The translations under genes were made by a program, and so were the position numbers. From the NCBI RefSeq assembly GCF_000186865.1, contig NW_008705561.1, positions 1,702,427 to 1,766,426 of the forward strand: a DNA stretch of 64,000 nt, read 5' to 3'. Origin of the DNA: Aureococcus anophagefferens (Eukaryota; Sar; Pelagophyceae; Pelagomonadales; Pelagomonadaceae). Each line of letters starts with the position of its first letter. The first letter of the stretch is position 1. The notes beneath the pieces were generated by a model. The model was not told the DNA's origin, did no database searches, and worked only from the letters and a program-made list of their open reading frames with translations. This document shows positions 16,853-25,341 of this stretch, piece after piece.

Positions 16853-18214
16853 ATGGCAGCCCTCTCCGACGCCCCCTACGACCTCGTCGTCGTGGGCCGC
16901 GGGCTCGTCGGGAGCGCCGCGGCGCGCCACGCCGCCGAGGCCGGCCACCGCGTCGCGATCGTGGGCCCCACGGAGCAATCGCAGCCCGAGGTCGGCGTCT
17001 ACGGCTGCCACAACGACGAGGGCCGCATCACCCGGCGCCTCGACGTGGACCCGACCTGGGCGGCGCTGGCGTCGCGGTCCATGGACCGCTACGCGGACAT
17101 CGAGGCGCGGTCGGGCATCCGGTTCCACGACGCCGTGGGCTGCCTCGCGGTGGGCCGGGCCGGCGGGCCCTACCTCGCGGCCGTCGCCGCGACGGCCGCG
17201 TCGCGACGCCTGGAGCTCGAGGCCCTCGACGAGGACCAGCTGCGCGCCAAGTGGCCGAGGCTGCGCCTCGACTGCACGCTGCTCCAGGACTTCAAGGTCG
17301 ACGGCGCGCCCGCGAGCGACGAGGGCGAGGGCCCGCGGCCGCGATACGCCGCGCTCTTCGAGAGCGGCGCGAAGACGGGCGCGGGCGTCGTGAGCCCGCG
17401 GCGCCTGCTCCTGGCGCAGGCGGCGCTCGGCGCACAGGCGGGCGTCGTCCACTACGACGCCGCCGCGGAGGCGACGGCGCGCGAGGACGGGCTCGTGAAG
17501 GTGAGGCTCTCGGACGGGCGCGCGGTGAGGGCCAAGACGTGCCTCGTCTGCACGAACGCCTTCACGAACTTCAAGCCGCTGCTCCCCCGGCGCGTGGCGC
17601 TGGAGCTGACGACGCAGACCGTGCGGCGCCGCGCGTTCGCGCCGGCGGACGCGGCCGCGGCGCTCGGCGACATGCCGGCGATCATCGTGAAAGGCGGCGC
17701 GGCCCCCTACGGCACGGCGTGGGCCCAGTTCGACAGCTGCTACGTGCTGCCGCCGCTCGACTACGGCGACGGCGGCCTGTCGATCAAGGTCGGCCACGGC
17801 GCGTTCTTCGAACGGGCGTTGAAGGACCGCGAGGCGGCGGCCAAGTGGTACGAGGACCGCTACGTCGAGGAGCGCCTCGACTCCTTCGCGCGCTGCGAGC
17901 TCGCGCTCGTCGCGAAGCGCGCGGTCCGCGACGCGCCCGCCACCGTCGGCGACGCGACGGACCGGTGCGTCATCCCGAAGACGCCGACGTCCCGCCCCTA
18001 CGTCCACAAATTCGACGAATCCCTCGGCTGCTGCGTCGGCTGCAACGGCTACGCGGCGAAGAGCTCCGACGAGCTCGGGCGCCTCGCGCAGCGCATGATG
18101 CTGGGGGACGTACCCCCCGGCGACTGGGACGGCGGGGACATCCCCGCGGACGCGTTCGACGTCGTCTTCGCGGACGAGCCGCCCGCGGCGGGCGTGGCGG
18201 GGCTCGCGGTGTAA
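16853..18214 (+). CDS. FAD-dependent oxidoreductase of the DAO/sarcosine oxidase family
   Basis: The 453-aa product from the ATG at 16853 starts its Rossmann fold at once: YDLVVVGRGLVGSAAARHAA, with the dinucleotide GxGxxG pattern as GRGLVG. Then come the RRLD region and a C-terminal DRCVIPKTPTSRPYVH segment, where the FAD-dependent DAO group has its second flavin-binding motif. The layout matches monomeric sarcosine/N-methyl amino acid oxidases, which oxidise secondary amines and give H2O2. The substrate is not certain. No peroxisomal SKL-type ending is present (it ends GLAV). An upstream in-frame ATG at 16802 adds 17 residues with no recognisable role. It diverges from the adaptin gene with a 177-bp spacer. 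Confidence 0.8.
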   Translation: MAALSDAPYDLVVVGRGLVGSAAARHAAEAGHRVAIVGPTEQSQPEVGVYGCHNDEGRITRRLDVDPTWAALASRSMDRYADIEARSGIRFHDAVGCLAVGRAGGPYLAAVAATAASRRLELEALDEDQLRAKWPRLRLDCTLLQDFKVDGAPASDEGEGPRPRYAALFESGAKTGAGVVSPRRLLLAQAALGAQAGVVHYDAAAEATAREDGLVKVRLSDGRAVRAKTCLVCTNAFTNFKPLLPRRVALELTTQTVRRRAFAPADAAAALGDMPAIIVKGGAAPYGTAWAQFDSCYVLPPLDYGDGGLSIKVGHGAFFERALKDREAAAKWYEDRYVEERLDSFARCELALVAKRAVRDAPATVGDATDRCVIPKTPTSRPYVHKFDESLGCCVGCNGYAAKSSDELGRLAQRMMLGDVPPGDWDGGDIPADAFDVVFADEPPAAGVAGLAV

Positions 18215-18474
18215 GGTCACCGGCGGTCATCGGTGATGCAGGCATGGGTGCTGCAAGGTCAGCGATGCCGCAGGCACGCCGCAGCGGCAAAAAGTCTCGG
18301 CGCGCGCAGCTCGAGCTCATTCCACGAGAGGCCGGCTCTCCACAAGGACTCGACCACTTGGCTCGCGCGCGCCCGTCGCATCGCCCGTCGACGCGCCGCG
18401 GCCGCTCACCACCGCTCGCCACCACCGCCGGCGGCCGCGCCGCTTCGCCGCGGCCGCGCGCGCCGCCGCACGCC

Positions 18475-19167
18475 ATGGGGAACACCTGGGGCCGCAAGGT
18501 GCCGCTCAAGGAGGTGCTGCGGAAGAACAAGCGGGAGATCAACAAGGCCATGCGCGAGCTCGACCGCGAGCGCGCGAACCTCGAGAAGCAGGAGCAGAAG
18601 CTCATCGCGGACATCAAGAAGTACGCGGGCCAGGGGCAGATGGGGAGCGTGAAGATCATGGCCAAGGACCTCGTGCGCACGCGGACCTACATCACGAAAT
18701 TCATCGAGCTCCGGAGCCACCTCGGCGCCGTGAGCCTCAAGCTCCAGACGGTGAAGTCGCAGGAGGCCATGGCGTCGGCCATGAAGTCCGTCACGCAGGC
18801 GATGATCAAGATGAACAAGACGGTGAACGTGCCCGCGGTGCAGAAGATCATGATGAACTTCCAGCTCGAGAACGAGCGCGCCGAGATGACCCAGGAGATG
18901 ATGGGCGACATGCTCGACGACGCCATGGAGCAGGACGGCGACGAGGAGGAGGAGGAGAAGATCGTCGGCGCCGTCCTCGACGAGATCGGCATCTCCTTCG
19001 GCGACACGGTCCCCGCGGCGCCGACCCTCGCCCCGAACCAGCCCCAGGCCGCCGACGTCCCCGCCGCGCCCGTCGCCGTCGCCGACGCGGGCGGCGGCGG
19101 CGGCGGCGGCGCGGACGCGTCCACCGTCTCCGACCTCGAGGCCAGGCTCAACAACCTCCGAAAATAG
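18475..19167 (+). CDS. VPS2: ESCRT-III subunit VPS2/CHMP2
   Basis: The 230-aa Snf7-family protein matches VPS2/CHMP2A in layout. It has a basic alpha-1 helix (VPLKEVLRKNKREINKAMRE), a long helix hairpin, then LVRTRTYITKFIELRSHLGA and VSLKLQTVKSQEAMASAMKS. The acidic segment DGDEEEEEKIV follows, and the C-terminal DLEARLNNLRK is a clear MIM1 motif for binding the MIT domain of VPS4. It acts in membrane scission at endosomes, cytokinetic bridges and elsewhere. The start at 18475 (MGNTWGRK) fits the family length; upstream in-frame codons are compositionally unlike it. Confidence 0.92.
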   Translation: MGNTWGRKVPLKEVLRKNKREINKAMRELDRERANLEKQEQKLIADIKKYAGQGQMGSVKIMAKDLVRTRTYITKFIELRSHLGAVSLKLQTVKSQEAMASAMKSVTQAMIKMNKTVNVPAVQKIMMNFQLENERAEMTQEMMGDMLDDAMEQDGDEEEEEKIVGAVLDEIGISFGDTVPAAPTLAPNQPQAADVPAAPVAVADAGGGGGGGADASTVSDLEARLNNLRK

Positions 19168-19318
19168 GGCGCGGCGCGCGCCGGTCGCCGCCGCCTTAGC
19201 TCGGGCGCTTGTCTCCTGTGCCTCGGAGGGTGGGTTCGTGGGTCGCTTTGTCGTTGAAGGCAACTTGATCTGGGAGAGCAGACGATGGGCAGCCTCTCGA
19301 TCCGGTAGCCTTAAAACG

Positions 19319-21093
19319 ATGGTCGTCGTCGACCTGCCGGCGCTGCCCGACGAGCGCGGGCGGTGGGGCGCCGAGGGCGAGGACTCCTGGGGCGACGCCG
19401 TCGCCTGGCTCGCGCGGGAGCCGGGCGCCTTCCGGCCGCCCGGGCCGCCGCGCGTCGTCGCCTTCGTCGCGCACAACGGCCTCTGCAACCGGCTCGCGGG
19501 GCTCGGCGGCCTCTGGGCGCTCGCGGACCACTACGGCGCGGCCTTCGAGCTGCTCTGGGAGGGCGAGATCGCCTGCCAGGGCGCGTTCTCGGAGCTCTAC
19601 GACGATGCCGACGGCCTCGCGGTCGTCGACGGCGCGCGCGTCCAGGAGCTGCGGGACGCGCCGGACTGCTGGGTCTTCGACACGAAGCGCGCGTCTCACT
19701 TCTGGACCGCGCCGTGGACCTTCCTGCTGTCCACGGAGGCCGGCGCGCCCGACTTTGCGAGTTTCGACGCGGCGGCGCGGCGCTGCCTCGGGCGCCTCGC
19801 GCCGTCCGCGGCCGTGCGCGGCGCCGTCAACGGGTTCCTGTCGCTGGGACCCTGGGGGCTCCTGGACCTGTCGCGGCGCACGGTCGGCGTCCACGTCCGG
19901 GGCACGGACCACGAGACGTTCCACGACGGGGCAGGAACAGGGTGATTCAAGTTCGCTTCAACATGAGTGTTCCGCGCGCAATCGTTCCAGAGAACGGATC
20001 CACGCTTCGAGGGCGCTCCGAGAGATAATCGTCCGTCCAAAAATTAGCCGAAACGAGCGGAAAATAACCGAGATAGAAGCCTCCAAAGTTGGGAATTTCG
20101 CACTCTTTTCCTGCCAGGTTCCACGACGGCTTCGCGGCCTACGCGTCGACGGTCGACCGCTTCGAGGCCGAGATCGGCGCGCTGCTGCGGGGCGCGGCGC
20201 CGGACCCCGGACACCCCGTCGTCTTCCTCGCCGCGGACGCGCGGGGGACCGTCGACCGCGTCCTGGCGACGTTCCGCGCCGCGGCGGACGACGGCCGCCT
20301 CGTCGTGCTCGACAAGCGCTTCGCGACGCCCCACGCCTGCCTCAAGGTCGTGCGCCACACGTCGTCCGTCGACGCGTTGGCCGACCTCTACCTCCTCGCG
20401 CGCTGCACCTCGATCCTCGGCACGTTCCAGTCGTCGTTCAGCGAGCTCGCGGCGGTCCTCGGCGGCGTGCCCGCGCGCTGCCCCGGGCTGCCCCCGCGGC
20501 TCCGCGCGTCGCTGAATCTGTACGCCGCCGTGCGAGCGACGGCGGCGGTCGCCGCGCCCGCGACGGCGGCGGTCGCCGCGCCCGCGACGGCGGCGGTCGC
20601 CGCGCCCGCGACGGCGGCGGTCGCCGTGCACGACGGGCCCGCGCGGCCCGAGCTCGCGGGCGAGGCGCCGCGGCCGCCGACGGTCATCGCGCCCTGCGCG
20701 GCGCTCCCGAAGCTGCCGCGCGACGGCGGCGGCCGCTTCCGCGTCCGCGGGGCCAAGGGCGCGCTCGTCCGCGACCACGTCGAACAGACGGGCGCGCTCG
20801 TCGGCGTGCTCCGGCCCGGCGAGGACGTCGTCGCGGTCCGCGAGGCGACGAGCTCCGAGGGCGTCGACCGCCTCTGGGTCGCGGGCCGCGGCTGGGTCTC
20901 CGCGCGCGTCCTCGAGCCGCGGCGCGACGCGAAGGGCGACCACGCGGCGGCGCTCGCGGCCTACCAGGCCGAGCGGCACGCGCGCTACACGGCGGACCAC
21001 GCGCGGTGGAACGCGGAGCTCCTCGCCCTCGTCGCGACGGGCGCCGTCAAGCTCGAGGGGAACCGCGTCCAGATCGTCCAGGCCGAGGCGTAA
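19319..21093 (+). CDS. Fucosyltransferase-like (GT23/POFUT superfamily) protein, split by an introner
   Basis: Joining 19319-19917 to 20118-21093 gives 524 aa. The protein has HNGLCNRLAGLGGLWALADH near residue 52 and VHVRGTDHETFH near 192; the latter resembles the HxRxTD GDP-fucose-binding motif of FUT8/NodZ/POFUT enzymes. Then LYLLARCTSILGTFQSSFSE supplies the Thr/Ser-rich acceptor-side loop. An Ala/Val/Pro low-complexity linker is encoded by a tandem DNA repeat, and an SH3-like tail (VLRPGEDVVAVREA) follows. No signal peptide is clear at the chosen start; the frame is open to 19238. Without splicing, the reading frame breaks at a TGA about 25 nt into the insertion. Confidence 0.7.
19918..20117 (+). 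mobile_element. Introner: DNA-transposon-like insertion acting as a spliced intron
   Basis: The coding sequence is interrupted by DNA with the hallmarks of a small non-autonomous DNA transposon. The 12-bp direct repeat GTTCCACGACGG flanks it at 19918-19929 and 20118-20129. Inside are terminal inverted repeats: GGCAGGAACAGGGTG at 19930, matching at 13 of 15 positions the reverse complement of the right end CACTCTTTTCCTGCC (20101-20115). The intron starts at GT of the left direct repeat and ends at AG (20116-20117), two bases beyond the right TIR. Removing these 200 nt restores the pre-insertion reading frame (HETFHDGFAAY). The element is AT-richer than its surroundings and encodes nothing itself. 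Confidence 0.85.
20536..20631. repeat. Four tandem 24-bp units inside the fucosyltransferase-like gene
   Basis: Four units of GCGACGGCGGCGGTCGCC plus GCGCCC, the last diverged, encode an 8-residue Ala/Thr/Val/Pro repeat in the linker between the catalytic domain and the SH3-like tail. Unit length is a multiple of three, so copy number can change without breaking the frame. Confidence 0.85.
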
Positions 21094-21217
21094 AAATTCG
21101 GGGTTGAAGTTTTTCGTGAACTTCACGGTGCTGTTGGTTGTAGTAAGTGTTGTAGTCGAGGTCGCAATCTGGGGCTGCATCGCGGTCGGATCCGATCGGC
21201 GGAGCAGCGTGCATACA

Positions 21218-22537
21218 ATGTCGGGCGCCGGCGGCGGATTCGCCGGCACGACGGACGGATCATTCTTCAAAGCGCCGGGCTGGGTTGACTTGTCGAAGCG
21301 GCCGGGCGAATCGAAGCAGGTGCCGCCGACCTGGCGCGCCTGGGCCGCCAACGTCGCACGCTGCGCGCATGTGTTCTACAGCCCAAACTTCGTCTGGCTC
21401 TCCATCGCCGCGGTCGTGTGGTGCGCGTGCCCGTACGACCTCGCCGCGGCGAGCGAGTGGCGGCGCGGCTGGATGCTTCGGCGTTTGGCCGTCAACTTCG
21501 TCACGACGTTTGGCTACGTGGGTTTCTGGCACGCGGCGCTCTACGTCTGGGGGTGCAGCGACCGCAAATTTATGCCCAACGTCTTCCCGGACGCCTCTCG
21601 AATGCTCCACAACGTGTGGTACAGCGTCCTCGCGGTGGTCCAGTGGACGGCCTGGGAATGCGTCTACATGCGCGGCGCGGCGCGGGGGACGCTGCCGACC
21701 CACGCGCTGGATAGCTCCGGCGCATACGTGCGGCTCGCGCTCTGGATCGTCGCGATCCCGCTCTACCGGGGCGCCCACTTCTACTTCGCGCATCGCCTGA
21801 TCCACGTGAAGCCGCTCTACAAGTTCGTCCACTCGCTCCACCACCGCAACATCGACATCGAGCCCTTCGCCGGTCTATGCATGCATCCCGTCGAACATCT
21901 TTTTTATTTCTCCTGCGTCGGCCCGTCGCTCTACTGCCGCGCGCATCCGTTCGTCTTCTGGTGGAACGGCGTGCACCTGCTGCTGTCGCCCGCGGCGTCG
22001 CACAGCGGCTGGGAGGACCACCTGCAGTCGGACCAGTTCCACATGCTGCACCACCGAAGATTCGAATGCAACTACGGCAGCGCGTCGTTCCCGCTGGACC
22101 ACCTCTTCGGCACGTTCCGCGACTGCCTCCACGGCTCGTCGAAGACGTACCGGGGCGCGGGCGACGCGGCCGCCAAGGCCGCGCCGGCGAAGGACGGCAC
22201 GGTGGCGCGGGCGGCGGAGGACGCGACGTACCCGCCGATGCCGAAGAGCCTCAGGGGCTTCTACGGGTATATGATCTTCGTCGCGGTCCTCTTCCTCGGC
22301 GCCGCGCGCGAGGCCGCCGCCCCGCGGCCGCTCCACCGCGCGCGCGCCGCCGCCGCGGCCCTCGCCTTCGGGCCCGTCGTCGCCGCGGTCATCCTCCTAC
22401 GGCTCGTCGGGGACCGGAGCGACCTCCGCTGGCCCTTCCACCGCGAGGCCGCGCCGACGCTCGGCCTCCACCTCGGCGTCGGATTGCTCATCGGCGTCGT
22501 TCCGGTCTACCACGCGATGCTCTCCATCCACGCGTAG
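21218..22537 (+). CDS. Fatty acid hydroxylase/sterol desaturase superfamily membrane enzyme
   Basis: The 439-aa protein from the ATG at 21218 has several membrane helices and the diiron histidine clusters of this superfamily: HRLIHVKPLYKFVHSLHHRN, then HPVEHLFYFS, then QFHMLHHRRFECNYGS. These His residues bind the two irons that activate O2 for hydroxylation or desaturation of lipids. The C terminus has two further hydrophobic helices. It is closer to sterol C5-desaturase/C4-methyl oxidase-like or alkylglycerol-type members than to soluble desaturases; the substrate is unresolved. The frame is open upstream only from a TTG at 21104, which is not a credible start in a eukaryote. It follows the fucosyltransferase-like gene by 124 bp. 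Confidence 0.85.
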   Translation: MSGAGGGFAGTTDGSFFKAPGWVDLSKRPGESKQVPPTWRAWAANVARCAHVFYSPNFVWLSIAAVVWCACPYDLAAASEWRRGWMLRRLAVNFVTTFGYVGFWHAALYVWGCSDRKFMPNVFPDASRMLHNVWYSVLAVVQWTAWECVYMRGAARGTLPTHALDSSGAYVRLALWIVAIPLYRGAHFYFAHRLIHVKPLYKFVHSLHHRNIDIEPFAGLCMHPVEHLFYFSCVGPSLYCRAHPFVFWWNGVHLLLSPAASHSGWEDHLQSDQFHMLHHRRFECNYGSASFPLDHLFGTFRDCLHGSSKTYRGAGDAAAKAAPAKDGTVARAAEDATYPPMPKSLRGFYGYMIFVAVLFLGAAREAAAPRPLHRARAAAAALAFGPVVAAVILLRLVGDRSDLRWPFHREAAPTLGLHLGVGLLIGVVPVYHAMLSIHA

Positions 22538-22554
22538 GTCTGAACTGGTCGTTC

Positions 22555-23250
22555 TTAACTGCCAGCGCCGTCGCTCTGGGCCTCGTTGAAGGCCTCGAGG
22601 ATGTCGCGGATGGCGGCCTCCGCCGCCGCGTCCGGCGGGCCCGGCGGCCGGCGCGGGGCGTCCCAGGGCGGCTGGTTCGGCGGCGGCCGGCCCTCGAGCT
22701 TCGCCTTGGCCCGTTCCGCCGCCTCGTGCGCGAGGAACGCGTCGTACGTCCGCTCCACCTTCGCCTTGCGGTTCTCCTCGCTGTAGGCCGGGTCCGTCGG
22801 CAGGGGCTCGTCGGGCGCCGCGAGCAGCGCGGCGACCTCGCCGCGCGCCTTCGCCGCCTTCGCCCGCATCAGCCGCGCGGCCTCGACGCGCTGCGCGGTC
22901 TCGTTCCGCAGGTGCCGCAGGAGCTCTTCCCGGGCCTGCGAGACGCGCAGCGTCCCGGCGAGCTTCTGCATGGCGGCGAACTTCTCGTCGAGCTCGCCCA
23001 TGAGCTTCGAGACGTCGCCGTTGTCGCTCTCGCCGTCCTCGGCGACGAGGCGCATGACACCGCAGAACTGGAGCACGGCCGCGCGGTTGAGCGCCTTGAT
23101 CTCGCCGCAGAGCTCCGCGGGCGGCCGCGCGTCCCAGAAGGCCTCGTCGAAGTCCGGCGACCCGAAGGACCGCAGGTTCGCGTTCGTCGGCGGCGGCGGC
23201 GGCACGAGGTCGTCGCGGTCGAACCACGCCGGCGGCGGCGGCAGCTCCAT
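22555..23250 (-). CDS. MED7: Mediator complex subunit MED7
   Basis: The 231-aa product has the MED7 plan. An N-terminal proline-rich segment ([20 protein letters not shown]) is followed by [16 protein letters not shown], matching the LKKLNxSLLxNF helix. Then [20 protein letters not shown] corresponds to the conserved INxYRPHQAREtL helix. MED7 pairs with MED21 to form the hinge of the Mediator middle module in RNA polymerase II transcription. The C-terminal 100 residues ([14 protein letters not shown] onward, Ala/Pro/charged) extend past the usual end and are of unknown use. The gene diverges from HDAC-A with 285 bp between starts, and its stop lies 17 bp from that of the convergent hydroxylase. 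Confidence 0.8.
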   Translation of the reverse strand: MELPPPPAWFDRDDLVPPPPPTNANLRSFGSPDFDEAFWDARPPAELCGEIKALNRAAVLQFCGVMRLVAEDGESDNGDVSKLMGELDEKFAAMQKLAGTLRVSQAREELLRHLRNETAQRVEAARLMRAKAAKARGEVAALLAAPDEPLPTDPAYSEENRKAKVERTYDAFLAHEAAERAKAKLEGRPPPNQPPWDAPRRPPGPPDAAAEAAIRDILEAFNEAQSDGAGS

Positions 23251-23535
23251 GGCGGCGCGGTCGTTTGCGTGCGCGGCGAGCGCTGCTGCGGCGCGCAGAC
23301 GTGCGCGCGTTGCGCAGCGAGATCTGCGAGCGCTGCGGTCGTTCACAGGCGTGCGCGCGTTGCGCGGCGATCGCTGCGGCGGTGCGCGCGGCGCGCGACG
23401 ACGCGATCGGCGGCTCGGCGGCCGACTCTCGTCGCTCTCCGGCGCCGCGCCGCCGCCTGTCCGCGCCGTCGACGCGCTGCTGCCCGTGCGACCCGCGAGG
23501 GGCGCATCGGGAGCAGCGGGAGCTTTGTCGCCGCC

Positions 23536-24990
23536 ATGGTCAAACAGCGCGTGTCGGTACGTCGCCGCGCGCGCGCGGTTTCGCCGCCACACCCCGCCCC
23601 CGCCGCCGCACCGCCCGACCCGCACCGCGCGCGCAGTACTTTTACGACACGGACGTGGGCCACTTCTACTACGGGCCGGGCCACCCGATGAAGCCGCACC
23701 GCTTGAAGCTGACGCACCACCTCATCCTGTCGAGCGGTTTGTACCGGAAGCTCGATGTCTACCGGCCGCACCTCGCGTCGGCGGCGGAGATGACGCGGTT
23801 CCACAGCGACGACTACGTCGCCTTCCTCCAGCGCGTGTCGCCGGACAACGTCGGGGACCCCCGCGTCCCGTGGGTGCGTGTTTCGCGCGTCGAAAAACGT
23901 CAACTCGTAGGTGCGGCCGTTCGTGACGCAGATGACGCGGTTCAACGTCGGCGAGTGCACGGACTGCCCCGTCTACGACGGCCTCTTCGAGTTCCAGCAG
24001 ATCGCGTCCGGCGCGTCCATCGACGGCGCCGTGAAGCTGAACCACGGGGCCACGGACATCGCGATCAACTGGTCCGGCGGTTTACATCACGCCAAAAAGT
24101 CCGAGGCGTCGGGCTTCTGCTACATCAACGACATCGTGCTGGCGATCCTGGAGCTATTGAAGTACCACGCGCGCGTGCTCTACATCGACATCGACATCCA
24201 CCACGGCGACGGCGTCGAGGAGGCCTTCTACTGCACGGACCGCGTCATGACGTGCAGCTTCCACAAGTACGGCGACTTCTTCCCCGGCACGGGCAACGTC
24301 GCGGACGTCGGCGCGAAGAAGGGCAAGTACTATTCCGTGAACTTCCCCCTCAAGGAGGGCATGGAGGACGTGAGCTACGGCCAGGTCTTCAAGCCCGTGA
24401 TCCAGAAGATCATGGACGTCTACCGGCCGACGGCCGTCGTGCTCCAGTGCGGCGCGGACTCCCTGACGGGCGACCGGCTGGGCTGCTTCAACCTGACGCT
24501 CGAGGGCCACGGCGACTGCGTGCGCTTCGTCAAGGGCTTCGGCGTGCCGCTGCTCGTGCTCGGCGGCGGGGGCTACACGATCCGGAATGTCGCGCGGTGC
24601 TGGGCCTACGAGACGTCCGTGCTCCTGGACACGCCCGTCGGCGAGGACATCCCCTACAACGACTACTTCGAGTACTACTCGCCGGACTTCAAGCTCCACC
24701 TCACGAAGAACCCGAACCTCGAGAACGCGAACACGCGCGAGAGCCTCGCGGCGACGCGCGACGAGCTCCTCGAGATGCTCAACGGCCTCAAGGGCGCGCC
24801 GTCGCTCCAGATCCACGACGTGCCGCCGGACTGGAACTCGAAGCTCCGCGAGGTCGACGACAGCGCCCAGGACCCGGACGCCAAGCCGCCGGCGCTGGAC
24901 CTGAAGACGGGCGCGATCAAGCGCGAGCACCCGGCGGAGTTCGCGCCGCGGCCCGATGCGCCGCCGCCGCCGGCGCCCATGGACATCTAG
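23536..24990 (+). CDS. Class I histone deacetylase A, three exons
   Basis: Exons 23536-23556, 23637-23873 and 23911-24990 join in phase 0 to give 445 aa. Splice sites are GTACGT/GCAG (80-nt intron) and GTGCGT/GTAG (37-nt intron). The 37-nt intron is not a multiple of three, so it must be removed. The product begins [20 protein letters not shown] and carries the deacetylase active site: GGLHHAKK (His145-His146), [12 protein letters not shown] (Asp181, His183), [14 protein letters not shown] (third metal Asp) and GGGGYTIRN (catalytic Tyr). The HDVP segment near the C terminus and overall length recall HDAC3. It removes acetyl groups from histone lysines with Zn2+. Confidence 0.93.
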
Positions 24991-25341
24991 CTCTCGTCGC
25001 ACGAAACCACCCCGCTCCTATCCCCCGTCGCCGAGGAGCCGCCGCCCGAGGCGCCTCCGCCATCCCCCAAGCCCGCGTAATCGCCCTGTGACATCGTCGG
25101 AGACGGCGGAAGTAAAAGTGGAAGTAATCGTCGGCGTGGCCGCCGACGCGGGCCAACAGCACTTGCTGGCAAGTCCAACAGCGCAAACAGCACCGTGATT
25201 GCGGCTCCAGAGAGAGAGAGAGAAAGTCGATCGACAAGGGCGCGGACTCGGTCGGTCGCGGCGACATACACTCTTTGCCGCCCACGTCCGGGCGAGACGC
25301 GTGACGCCGCCGCGGCAACTGGGGGACCGAGCGCTGCCATC
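24991..25341. other. 351-bp spacer between the tandem HDAC genes
   Basis: No gene is seen. The spacer has a purine-rich block (GGAAGTAAAAGTGGAAGTAA near 25110) and a GA dinucleotide run with about six repeats near 25208-25222. It must contain the HDAC-A 3' end signals and the HDAC-B promoter. Confidence 0.5.

Noticed and set aside
19930..20117. Assembly error or pseudogene as explanation for the interrupted fucosyltransferase-like frame
   Set aside because: Inverted termini, exact direct repeats and GT-AG boundaries that restore the frame are too specific for an error or decay.
21104..21217. Extension of the fatty acid hydroxylase to a TTG at 21104, giving a hydrophobic N terminus
   Set aside because: There is no ATG, and the stretch includes an intergenic hairpin; the ATG at 21218 is a normal start.
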